Assembly (NCBI GenBank): GCA_020721945.1
Contig: DYLT01000002.1
Location: 1-41,673 of the forward strand
Source: Blastopirellula marina
GTDB taxonomy: Bacteria; Planctomycetota; Planctomycetia; Pirellulales; Thermoguttaceae
Direction of reading: 5' to 3'
Length of the DNA: 41,673 nucleotides
The notes under the pieces were generated by a model. The model saw nothing but the letters and a program-made list of their open reading frames with translations, did not search any database and was not told the origin of the DNA. Position 1 is the first letter of the stretch. Each line of letters starts with the position of its first letter. A program made the translations under genes and the position numbers. Shown piece after piece: positions 7,978 through 15,152 of the stretch.

Positions 7978-8315
7978 TCGTCGAACCCTTCGGCTTCGAG
8001 GTCCTCGTCCTCGATCGGAAAGTCTTCGTCGTCCTCGAAATCGTCGTCGTCGGTTACCGGGCCGTCGGGCGAGATTTCCCCTGCCTCTTCTTCCAGTTCG
8101 CTGAGTTCGTCGTCTAATTCGTCGTCGAACTCCTCCTCGAAGTCGTCGTCGAAGTCGTCGTCGAAATCGTCGTCGTCGAAGTCGTCGAAGTCATCGTCTT
8201 CGGCGCAAACCACGTCGGCCCTGACCGGCGTATCGACCACCTCGTGCCGCACGTACTCCACCGCCGGTTCGGGCGAATCGTACGGCGAACCGAACCTCTC
8301 GTGTAAGGACGCCAT
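7974..8315 (-). CDS. Small Asp/Glu-rich protein of unknown function
   Basis: 113-residue protein with an ordinary N-terminal part (MASLHERFGSPY...) and an extremely acidic C-terminal two thirds dominated by DDDF, DDDFDD and EEEF runs with periodic Phe, ending EGFDE. No signal peptide or known domain. The start at 8315 is decided by a strong AGGAGGG seven bases upstream; longer in-frame versions reaching 8444 would run through the upstream hairpin. Its stop overlaps the pnp start (ATGA), and pnp-selA follow, so it is the first gene of the operon. Such acidic tails can bind divalent cations or basic partners, but that is inference; the GTC/GTCGTC composition on the opposite strand is simply the acidic codons. 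Confidence 0.7.
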   Translation of the reverse strand: MASLHERFGSPYDSPEPAVEYVRHEVVDTPVRADVVCAEDDDFDDFDDDDFDDDFDDDFEEEFDDELDDELSELEEEAGEISPDGPVTDDDDFEDDEDFPIEDEDLEAEGFDE

Positions 8316-8757
8316 GCTTGGACCCTCCTGCTTGACGGCATCAATGTCCCGACGATGGCTATCCATAGCGAACGGGCAGAAGTTCGTCAACAGAGCCGAA
8401 AAGAAACTGGGCAGGGCTGTCCGGGGTGGATCAGCCCTGCCCAAACACGGGGGTGAGAAAGCCTTCAGGTGGGGCTGACCGAAGGCAGGCCCTCCTGGCC
8501 AAGACCTTCAGCCTCATTCTAGTCTAGGTCGAGCCCCGCGCCAGTCAAATCTCCATCGTGTGAGAAAGAGGGCAATTTGCAGGTTCTCGCGCACATAGCG
8601 CCGTCTATACCGATCATGGCGGATCGACCTGTTGTTCCGCGCCTGGCGCCGTGCGGCGTCGCCTACGGTTGGTCCCGCTTGAGGATTCTCCAGTCGCCAA
8701 TTACCATAGGTTCTATGGCGCGGCTGGCTCCACGGACTCTCATTCGGCTTGAGCCTG
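8316..8757. other. Divergent intergenic region
   Basis: 442 bp between the Asp-rich gene (minus) and the M48 peptidase gene (plus). Apart from the hairpin at 8408-8443 I see no gene; promoters for both directions are expected here, but no box pair stands out. Confidence 0.5.
8408..8443 (-). promoter_or_regulatory. Terminator-like hairpin in the leader of the Asp-rich/pnp/selA operon
   Basis: A perfect 12-bp inverted repeat, TGGGCAGGGCTG (8408-8419) and CAGCCCTGCCCA (8432-8443), has a 12-base loop. On the minus strand it is followed at once by GTTTCTTTTC, the layout of an intrinsic terminator, yet no minus-strand gene lies upstream. It sits 93 bases before the first start codon of the operon, so it could be an attenuator or end a short upstream RNA. 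Confidence 0.45.
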
Positions 8758-10209
8758 ATGCACTTCTTGCTGATTCTCGCGGTGCTGGGGGCGCTGGTCG
8801 TCGCGGAGCACAGTCCCGCCTACCCGGTTAGCCACTCGGCCCTACGGGCGGTGTCGTCCTTGTTGGGGATGCTGCTTCCGCCTGGATGGTCACTTCTCGG
8901 CTCCTGGTGGTTACGGATTCGGCTTCGACGCGGCGCGAGCCCGTGGGCGGTGTTTCGGTGGGCCCGTCGGTGGCAAACGGCCCACTCGGCGATCTGGTTG
9001 GGTAGCGCGGCCATCGTGCTTGGAGCCTTAGGCTGGACCAGCCTGGTGCGCGTCAATTGGGGCTTGGAGCACGCTGTCTTAGTCGATGACGTCCTGGTCC
9101 TCTTGCCCGTGCTCGCCCCACTGGCCCTGTCTTGGGCGGTCTGGTACGACGTGGACCAGGTGATGCGCCGCGGCATGGGGCTCCAACCAGGTTGCGATCA
9201 AGGGGACATCACGCGGGAGTGGTCTTCGGACGAAGGCTGCGGTGCCCGTCGCGGCCACCGAGACAGGCAGGGCCGCTGGACCTACGTTGGGGTCCACGCG
9301 CGGCACTATCTGGGCGTTCTGGTGGTGCCGGTGCTGACGGTTCTCGGCTTTCAGGATGCCACCCGACATTTCTTGCCGGAGGCCGAAGACGGGGTTTTGT
9401 TGGCGGCAGCCCATGTGCCCGCGTTGGTGTTCCTGGCGATTCTATTTCCCAGTCTGCTCAGGCACGTGTGGCAAACCCGTCCTCTGGAGCCGGGACCGCT
9501 TCGCGATCGGCTTGAGAGCACGGCCCGACGCGCGGGGTTCAAGGCCCGCGATATCCTGGTTTGGAACACGGGGGGCATGATGCTCAATGCGGCCGTGGCG
9601 GGGTTTGTGCCGGTGTTTCGTTACGTTTTCTTGACCGATGGCCTCCTGAATCGACTGAGCGACGCACAGATTCAAGCAGTGTTTGGGCACGAGATCGGGC
9701 ACTTGCGACATCGCCACCTCTTTCTCCGCATCGTGGCGATGTTTGCCCCGGTCGGCCTGGGCTTGTTGGTCGATGGAGTGTTCCCCGGTTTCCTGCACGA
9801 GGTCAGCGGAGGCATAAGCAGCGAGAGTGATATGCCTCCACTCGTCATGGGGGTTTTGGCCCTCGTGGGTTTGGCCGGGTACTTGTTGTTTGTGTTCGGC
9901 CCCTATTGCCGGTTGCTCGAGGGGCAGGCCGACCTATTCGGATGTCGGGCTTTGGCCGCAGCCGCGCAGGCCGAGCCGGTGGCCACGTATGTCTCGGCTC
10001 TCGAGGATTTGGCGAGCGCAGGGGCGATCGATCGCGAACGATCGAGTTGGCAGCACGCCAGTATCGCGGCTCGGGTCGCGTTCGTGAGGCGGATCGCTTC
10101 AGATCCCGCCTTCGAATTGCGGTTTCACCGTCGTATTCAGGTGCTCAGCGGCCTGCTCTTGGCCCTTGCGATGAGTCCCTTGGTGTGCCAACTCTTGGCG
10201 ATGCCGTGA
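8758..10209 (+). CDS. Membrane-bound M48-family zinc metallopeptidase
   Basis: Integral membrane peptidase of the Ste24/HtpX (M48) group, 483 residues from the ATG at 8758 (an in-frame TTG at 8749 is the alternative). Several hydrophobic helices occupy the N-terminal half. The zinc motif HEIGH is at 311-315 (followed by LRHRHLF), and the third ligand is expected to be Glu388 in EGQADLFG, the usual ExxxD context. Two further helices lie between these motifs and one at the C-terminus. Such enzymes cleave damaged or misassembled membrane proteins at the cytoplasmic face; the substrate here is unknown. Shine-Dalgarno is weak. It stands alone, divergent from the selA operon. Confidence 0.85.
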   Translation: MHFLLILAVLGALVVAEHSPAYPVSHSALRAVSSLLGMLLPPGWSLLGSWWLRIRLRRGASPWAVFRWARRWQTAHSAIWLGSAAIVLGALGWTSLVRVNWGLEHAVLVDDVLVLLPVLAPLALSWAVWYDVDQVMRRGMGLQPGCDQGDITREWSSDEGCGARRGHRDRQGRWTYVGVHARHYLGVLVVPVLTVLGFQDATRHFLPEAEDGVLLAAAHVPALVFLAILFPSLLRHVWQTRPLEPGPLRDRLESTARRAGFKARDILVWNTGGMMLNAAVAGFVPVFRYVFLTDGLLNRLSDAQIQAVFGHEIGHLRHRHLFLRIVAMFAPVGLGLLVDGVFPGFLHEVSGGISSESDMPPLVMGVLALVGLAGYLLFVFGPYCRLLEGQADLFGCRALAAAAQAEPVATYVSALEDLASAGAIDRERSSWQHASIAARVAFVRRIASDPAFELRFHRRIQVLSGLLLALAMSPLVCQLLAMP

Positions 10210-10413
10210 CACCAAGCCGAATATCCTCTAAGACCGAAACAATCTTCCTAGAATCCTTCTCATTCCAGGTCTCTGCCGCACTCATTCTTTACCGACGCGG
10301 AACAGATTACCGATGGATGAGCTAGGCGGCCTTCGTTCCCCACCGGAGGCTGGGCCAAGGTTCTACTCGCCGGCTCTTGCACCCCGGCATGTTCTCGTCG
10401 AGAGAGCGCATCC

Positions 10414-10683
10414 ATGGCCAAGACCACCCAAGAGGAGCAGGTTCGCGGCACGCCACTGGACGACAAAGTGCTGAACGCCTTGGAAAGAAGTCCCTACGTG
10501 CCGCGAAAGACACTTCGATTCGAAACGGCCGAGGGGCGAGTAACCCTCCGAGGAGTGGTTTGCTCGTACTTCCAAAAGCAGATGGCGCAGGAGGCGCTAC
10601 GGCGTGTCGAGGGCGTCCACGAGATTCTGAATGAACTCGAGGTCGCCGGGAACAAAGTCGGCGTCTTCGTGGACGGCGATTAG
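10414..10683 (+). CDS. BON-domain protein (cytoplasmic, single domain)
   Basis: 89-residue protein with no signal peptide. Residues ~15-85 match a BON domain: a first helix (DDKVLNALER), a beta pair around RFETAEGRVTLRGVVCS, a helix with QKQMAQEALRRVEGV and a final strand HEILNELEV. BON domains bind phospholipids or act as small adaptors; in planctomycetes short stand-alone copies are common. A second BON protein is encoded at 34078-34320. GAGAG upstream of the ATG serves as a weak ribosome site. Confidence 0.75.
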   Translation: MAKTTQEEQVRGTPLDDKVLNALERSPYVPRKTLRFETAEGRVTLRGVVCSYFQKQMAQEALRRVEGVHEILNELEVAGNKVGVFVDGD

Positions 10684-10766
10684 AGCCTGTGAAAGAACGG
10701 GTTGCGCAAGCATCCAAGCACGGAAGCGAAAGCGGCCTAGCGAGGCGACCGACGACCGGCCTTGGG

Positions 10767-11144
10767 CTACCGTGGCCTGCGTGGGCACGCCCCCATCACC
10801 GCCTCTTCGCGGGTGCCGTAGATCGGAAATCGACGATCCAGGCCATGGACCCGCAACACTTCTTGGTTCTGGGGGCTTAGCCCGGCCAGCCGCAGCATTC
10901 CCCCATGCTCGCGGATGCGCTTGTGGAGCACCACGAGCTGCCCGAGCAGACAACTTGTCAACAGGTCCAGTTCGTCGAGTTCCAGCACGAGCCGATACAC
11001 GAAGTGTCGCTCCAAGAGCGACCAGATCTCTTCGGCCAAGGGCGGGTCGTCGAGGCAATCCGGATGCGGCTGCTCCACCTTGACCCACAGCCCGTCCGGG
11101 CCGCGGTCCACTTTGAGTCCCCATCCCGGGGCGATGGCCTGCAT
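10767..11144 (-). CDS. STAS-domain protein (anti-sigma factor antagonist-like)
   Basis: 125-residue cytoplasmic protein. Residues ~40-115 fit a STAS fold: a strand LVLELDELDLLTSCLLGQL, then the helix VVLHKRIREHGG, a strand MLRLAGLSPQNQEVLRVHGL and the closing RRFPIYGTREEAV. A Ser in LLTSCLLG sits where SpoIIAA-type proteins are phosphorylated, so control by a kinase is possible. No anti-sigma kinase is adjacent. The ATG at 11144 has AGGAG and AAAGGA just upstream (minus strand), and a sigma70-like promoter is seen at 11208-11235. Confidence 0.75.
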   Translation of the reverse strand: MQAIAPGWGLKVDRGPDGLWVKVEQPHPDCLDDPPLAEEIWSLLERHFVYRLVLELDELDLLTSCLLGQLVVLHKRIREHGGMLRLAGLSPQNQEVLRVHGLDRRFPIYGTREEAVMGACPRRPR

Positions 11145-11623
11145 TCCTTTACTCCTGTGTTGGACGCAACGAGCGCTGCGCGGTGGGAAAAGTATCTCAA
11201 CTCATCCAGTGTAAGCGGTCGCCGTCAAACCGCAATAACCCGAAAGAGTGAATCCGGGGGCTTTTCCTTCGTCTTCTCCACAATTCCCCGCGGAGTACTT
11301 CCGGGATCGGCACCCGGACCGCTCGCCGCTCAAACGCCCCGCTAACCAATCCTCAGCCGCCGGCTCGATCGTACCGACCTTGTTTCAACTGGCCGACGAT
11401 CGCCCCAGGGGGGAAATTGACACGGAGCGCAACCAGATCCTGCGCCCTGTCTCGGTTCAAGGGAACGGGTTCCGCGTCGAAATCGACCGAGTCGCTGTAC
11501 CTGGGGCAGGCATCGTATGGTAGCATTTCCGTCGCCAGCATCGCGGGCCGGTTCGCCACCGAAGCGCGTCGACGAATCGGCACGGATGAGAACCGGCCTC
11601 TTCAGGTGCTCGGGGAGCGTGTT
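11145..11623. other. Divergent intergenic region
   Basis: 479 bp between the STAS gene (minus) and an exported protein gene (plus). The plus-strand frame of the latter stays open back to 11417, but that stretch looks non-coding (no conserved character, no ribosome site). Apart from the minus-strand promoter candidate I see no feature. Confidence 0.4.
11208..11235 (-). promoter_or_regulatory. Candidate sigma70-type promoter for the STAS gene
   Basis: On the minus strand TTGCGG (11230-11235) and TACACT (11208-11213) are separated by 16 bases, giving a leader of about 57 bases to the ATG at 11144. Found by eye only. Confidence 0.4.
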
Positions 11624-12763
11624 ATGTCTCGGATCGCGACTCGTTCGATGCGGAAGCTACCTGGACTTGGTTTCGCGTGGTTCGCCGCGAAACGGTGCGC
11701 TTGGCCGACGGCCGGTTGCTCGGGGCCGATCGTTGCTCTCGGATGGATGGCGGTCTGCATGGTTGCCCGGGTCGCGTTTTGCCGGACGGCCGACGACGCG
11801 CTGGGCGCGCCCGTCACCACGGCGAGTGTCCAGGTAGGGGATTTGTCGGTCCTGTTCCGCGACAATTCCCAGTCGCCGAAGATCCTCAGCGGGGTAGACC
11901 GCCTGATCCACCGCGGCCTCCGCCCCGAGTTCGACGCGTTCGACCCCCATGATCTGGGCGGCTCCGCCGGGCTGAACTTCGAGCACATCATCTCGGGCCA
12001 CAACAACCCCGCGAACTGGTTCGCTCCGCGAAATGGAACCTATCGGCTTTACCGGCGGCCGTCGGGCAATTCGGTCGTCTTGGCAAGAACGGCGGAGGAT
12101 GACCCCTGGGCCTTGGAAAGCAGCATGACCTATACGGTAAGGGCGCCCCACTACATCGACTTCGAGTTCCGCTGTCGGCCTTGCGACGCGGTCCGCTTCG
12201 GGAAGCGCGGCTATGCGGTGCTCTTCTGGGCCAATTACATGAACGACGTGGACGACGTGGCCCTGCATTTCCGGGGCGTCAAGGCCCAGTCCGCGAAGGA
12301 GGAATGGATCGCGGCCGACGCCCCACGCGGCCACGCAGATTACGTCGGCGGCGGTACCTATCGATGCCTGCCAGCTCCTCCCCTCGAATACGACGCCGAC
12401 CACAACTTGAAACTCAACTTATGGAGCTACGAGTATCCCAGGTTCACACGCCCCTTCTACTACGGCCGAGCAGCACACGGGATAACGTTGATCCTCATGT
12501 TCGACAGGATGTATTCCGCCGAGGACGAAATCCGGTTCAGCCTCTTCAAATTCAAGGTGGGCGACCAGGTACGGCGCCCCGCCTGGGACTTCCAGTACGT
12601 GATCCACTGCGTGGAAACCGGCAAGCAGTACGGCTTTCGCGGCCGGCTGGTATGGAAGAAGTTCGTCAGTCCCGACGACTGTCTGCGGGAATACGAGGCC
12701 TGGGCCAAGGTAGCGCAGGCCCGCGCGCCGGGTCGCCACCCCGCTGATGGAAACCCCGACTGA
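11624..12763 (+). CDS. Unrecognised exported protein
   Basis: 379 residues from the ATG at 11624 (GGGGAG upstream); an internal Met at 11648 is another possible start. A hydrophobic segment (PIVALGWMAVCMVARVAFC) after a basic N-terminus looks like a signal anchor or signal peptide. The remainder is rich in aromatic residues and strands, with well-formed blocks such as GLNFEHIISGHNNP, APHYIDFEFRC, GYAVLFWANYMN and WDFQYVIHCVETGKQYGFR. The look is that of a beta-sandwich carbohydrate-related protein, but I do not recognise the family and give no function. A perfect 9-bp hairpin follows the stop by two bases. Flanked by a divergent STAS gene and a convergent CheX-like gene. Confidence 0.65.
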   Translation: MSRIATRSMRKLPGLGFAWFAAKRCAWPTAGCSGPIVALGWMAVCMVARVAFCRTADDALGAPVTTASVQVGDLSVLFRDNSQSPKILSGVDRLIHRGLRPEFDAFDPHDLGGSAGLNFEHIISGHNNPANWFAPRNGTYRLYRRPSGNSVVLARTAEDDPWALESSMTYTVRAPHYIDFEFRCRPCDAVRFGKRGYAVLFWANYMNDVDDVALHFRGVKAQSAKEEWIAADAPRGHADYVGGGTYRCLPAPPLEYDADHNLKLNLWSYEYPRFTRPFYYGRAAHGITLILMFDRMYSAEDEIRFSLFKFKVGDQVRRPAWDFQYVIHCVETGKQYGFRGRLVWKKFVSPDDCLREYEAWAKVAQARAPGRHPADGNPD

Positions 12764-12765
12764 AG

Positions 12766-12791
12766 GTGCCGGGCGTGCAGGGGCCCGGCAC
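12766..12791. terminator. Hairpin between convergent genes
   Basis: GTGCCGGGC (12766-12774) and GCCCGGCAC (12783-12791) form a perfect 9-bp stem with an 8-base loop, then GTTGTTC. It begins two bases after the stop of the exported-protein gene and faces the CheX gene, so it may serve both. Confidence 0.5.
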
Positions 12792-12861
12792 GTTGTTCGG
12801 CCCGAAAACAGACCGAGAAGCGAGCCACTTCCGACCTGTGAACGATTACAGCCCCCAGAAC

Positions 12862-13347
12862 TCAAGAAGAGTGCTTGGACGCCACCTCTTCGATCGGGGC
12901 AAAGCCGACCTCCAGACTCAGCGGCCCCCAATCGGTGTCGAAGCCGATGCAGATGGGCGTGACGTTCGAGGGAAAGTGGATTTCGTGGTCGCGGCCGGTG
13001 ACCACGCTGGGCAGACTGACCATCAGGCTGTACTCTTCCAATTGGGCCTTGGCTCCGCCGGCCACGATGTTGGTCAGCTCTCCGACCGCGTCGAGCACAT
13101 CGAGGTTCAATTCGTTGGCCTCGGTCATCAGCATGGTCGAGGCCGCGCGCATGGCCACCTCGGGCGAGAAGCTCACCACGACCGTTCCAACGGCCTTCCC
13201 CGACAGGCCGATGACCCCGCTGACGAAGTGCTTCGCGCGGTTGTCCTGCTTCAACGAAAGCGAGCCGCGGCGTGCGTCGCATCCCAACATGGTCTGAAAC
13301 GTGTGCTTGAGGGACGCGATGAAGGGGTTGATGTACTCGACGCGCAT
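12862..13347 (-). CDS. cheX: CheX-like chemotaxis phosphatase
   Basis: 161-residue protein matching the CheC/CheX/FliY family. The active-site motif is AVGELTNIVAGGAK, with Glu90 and Asn93 spaced as the catalytic E-x2-N pair that dephosphorylates CheY. The N-terminus MRVEYINPFIASLKHTF is the usual CheX opening, which is why the start at 13347 is preferred to a longer frame from 13422. No CheA, CheY, receptor or flagellar gene is near, so it may serve another response-regulator pathway; stand-alone CheX proteins are frequent in planctomycetes. Convergent with the unknown exported protein gene. Confidence 0.82.
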   Translation of the reverse strand: MRVEYINPFIASLKHTFQTMLGCDARRGSLSLKQDNRAKHFVSGVIGLSGKAVGTVVVSFSPEVAMRAASTMLMTEANELNLDVLDAVGELTNIVAGGAKAQLEEYSLMVSLPSVVTGRDHEIHFPSNVTPICIGFDTDWGPLSLEVGFAPIEEVASKHSS

Positions 13348-13690
13348 GGCTGCAAGCCCTGCTCCACCGGACCGAACACAACCCACGCCGCGCGGACGCG
13401 AAGCCTGAACCTCGCGAACCATGACCCGCGTGCGTGCCTAGGCAAGATTAGGTTCCAGTCAACCCACGTCAAACCGGGGACTCCAGTTCCCCCGCAATCG
13501 GGCCCATTGGGTCGCGACCGATATGGGGGCGGCCGGGGATTTGACGGATGCGCGTCGAAAGCGCATGGTAATGGTTGTACGACCCCGGCGCGAGGAGGTT
13601 CCGCCGGTACGATCGCTGCCGCCGGGAAAGGGGTCGGGCATTCGCCCCGGAACGCACTCGCGCCCTTCGATTCGCAGGAGGGGATCCGCC
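13348..13690. other. Divergent intergenic region
   Basis: 343 bp between cheX (minus) and the PEBP lipoprotein gene (plus). It contains the inverted repeat at 13548-13566 described separately. No gene is seen. Confidence 0.45.
13541..13572 (+). promoter_or_regulatory. Possible promoter with an inverted repeat in its spacer
   Basis: TTGACG (13541-13546) is followed by ATGCGC (13548-13553) and GCGCAT (13561-13566), a perfect 6-bp inverted repeat with a 7-base gap, and then an AT-richer GGTAAT. The -10 box is poor, so this is tentative; the repeat could be an operator for the PEBP gene. Confidence 0.25.
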
Positions 13691-14317
13691 ATGAAACGCG
13701 CAGGCCCTTCGGCATGGACCTGGCTGGCGGCCGTCACGCTGTTTGCGGCGGCCCTGGCCGGTTGTCAGCGTGCCGATCCTCGCGACCCGCACCACCCAAT
13801 CGACCGAGACCAGGGAGAACCACACATGGCGACAGCCAAGATTCGTGTGACCAGCACGGCGTTTGGCGAAGGAGCGTCGATTCCGCGGAAGTACACGGGC
13901 GAAGGCGACGACGTGTCGCCGCCGCTCGCCTGGTCCGACCTGCCCGAGGGAACCGCGGAACTGGCGTTGATCGTCGACGACCCCGACGCGCCGACTCCGG
14001 AACCGTGGGTCCACTGGGTCATGTACAAGCTCCCCGCCACCTGCGCGGGCCTGCCCGAAGGTGTGGCCAAAGTCCTCCGGCCCGCCGATCCGGCCGGCGC
14101 GGTCCAAGGCAAGAACTCGTGGACCTCTGGGCAGACGATCGGCTACCGTGGCCCGATGCCTCCCCCAGGACACGGCGTCCATCGGTATCGCTTCCAGCTC
14201 TATGCCTTGCGGTCGAAGCTGACCGCCGAGCCGGGCCTGACGAAGCAGGCCTTGCTCAAAGCGATGCAAGGCCAGGTTCTCGGGCAAGGCCAATTGACGG
14301 GAACGTACCAGCGCTGA
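13691..14317 (+). CDS. YbhB/YbcL-type phosphatidylethanolamine-binding (PEBP) lipoprotein
   Basis: 208 residues. The N-terminus is a lipoprotein signal with lipobox ALAGC, so the protein is likely anchored to a membrane. The PEBP domain starts at about residue 48: SPPLAWSDLPEGT, the ligand-pocket motif DDPDAPTPEPWVHW, then GYRGPMPPPGHGVHRY and a final Tyr/Gln-rich strand. Bacterial members (YbhB/YbcL, Raf-kinase-inhibitor-like) bind small anionic ligands, but their role is not settled. AGGAGG eight bases before the ATG fixes the start. The DUF434 gene follows within 22 bp on the same strand, so the two may be co-transcribed. Confidence 0.9.
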   Translation: MKRAGPSAWTWLAAVTLFAAALAGCQRADPRDPHHPIDRDQGEPHMATAKIRVTSTAFGEGASIPRKYTGEGDDVSPPLAWSDLPEGTAELALIVDDPDAPTPEPWVHWVMYKLPATCAGLPEGVAKVLRPADPAGAVQGKNSWTSGQTIGYRGPMPPPGHGVHRYRFQLYALRSKLTAEPGLTKQALLKAMQGQVLGQGQLTGTYQR

Positions 14318-14339
14318 GCCGGAGCCCTTGGGAATCCAG

Positions 14340-15071
14340 GTGCCCGACCGAAGACACCATCGCGGCCCTCACCCCGAAGACCGGCGATTGTTCGCCGAGT
14401 CCTCTCGGCCGATTCTGTGTCAGGCCATGGCCGATCTGGCGTGGCTTTTGACTCGAGGCTATTCGGCCGCCGCCGCCCTGAAGCTGGTGGGCGACCGATA
14501 CCAACTCTCGGCGCGGCAACGGATGGCCGTGGGCCGGGCGGCCTGTTCCGACGGCGACTTGGCCCGACGCAAGGCACGGCACGTTCCGATGGAAGCCCTG
14601 CTCGGCAGCCCGCTGGCGGTGGACGGATACAATGTGTTGACCACGGTCGAGGCGGCGCTGGCCGGCGGCGCGATCCTGTTGGCCCGCGATGGAACCTTGC
14701 GCGACATGGCGAGCATGCATGGCAGCTTCCGGCGTGTCGCGGAAACCCGCCCAGCCCTGGAACTGCTCGGCCGCACCCTGGCCGACCTCGGAGTTGGCCC
14801 GTGCCGATGGTATCTCGACCGGCCCGTGTCGAACAGCGGGCGACTGAAAACCCTGATGCGCGAGGTGGCCGATGCCGCCGGTTGGGCGTGGATCGTCGAA
14901 CTCGTCCCGAGCCCCGATCACGTGCTGGCCCAATCGACCGACACAGTGGCCACGGCCGACCACATCATCCTCGATCGCTGCGCGAGGTGGTTCAATCTCG
15001 CTCGCGAAACCGTCTCGCGCCACGTGCCGGAAGCGTGGATCGTGGACCTTTCCGACGCGAGCTCGCCATGA
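14340..15071 (+). CDS. DUF434/DUF5616 protein, possible PIN/NYN-like nuclease
   Basis: About 243 residues. N-terminal DUF434 block: RGPHPEDRRLF, then QAMADLAWLLTRGYS and KLVGDRYQLSARQR, a helical part. The C-terminal DUF5616 block has conserved acidic motifs: VDGYNVLTTVEAAL (Asp95), LLARDGTLRDMASMHGS (Asp117), WYLDRPVSNSGRLK (Asp160) and VATADHII (Asp207). The order DGYN ... RD ... D ... T-x-D resembles metal-binding PIN/NYN ribonucleases; this is my inference, and the family is still named by DUF numbers. No ATG is available: GTG at 14340 has GGGA six bases upstream, and TTG at 14328 is an alternative. It follows the PEBP lipoprotein gene closely and converges on the FHA gene. Confidence 0.8.
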   Translation: MPDRRHHRGPHPEDRRLFAESSRPILCQAMADLAWLLTRGYSAAAALKLVGDRYQLSARQRMAVGRAACSDGDLARRKARHVPMEALLGSPLAVDGYNVLTTVEAALAGGAILLARDGTLRDMASMHGSFRRVAETRPALELLGRTLADLGVGPCRWYLDRPVSNSGRLKTLMREVADAAGWAWIVELVPSPDHVLAQSTDTVATADHIILDRCARWFNLARETVSRHVPEAWIVDLSDASSP

Positions 15072-15152
15072 CCGAGTGCGTGGGCGCGGGCGAACGACGG
15101 CGGATCATATCACCCGGTCGACCATCGCGCAAGACTGCGCTCGCGCGACGCC

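Noticed and set aside
8113-8200. GTC trinucleotide tract, possible microsatellite or CRISPR-like repeat
   Set aside because: It is the complement of Asp/Glu codons of the acidic gene; units vary and there are no spacers.
6814-8478. Long plus-strand ORF (554 codons) with poly-Ser stretch
   Set aside because: It is the antisense shadow of selA, pnp and the Asp-rich gene, all of which have clear families or ribosome sites.
12766-14451. 561-codon plus-strand ORF
   Set aside because: It overlaps cheX (opposite strand) and the PEBP gene in another frame; sequence is low-complexity and not protein-like.
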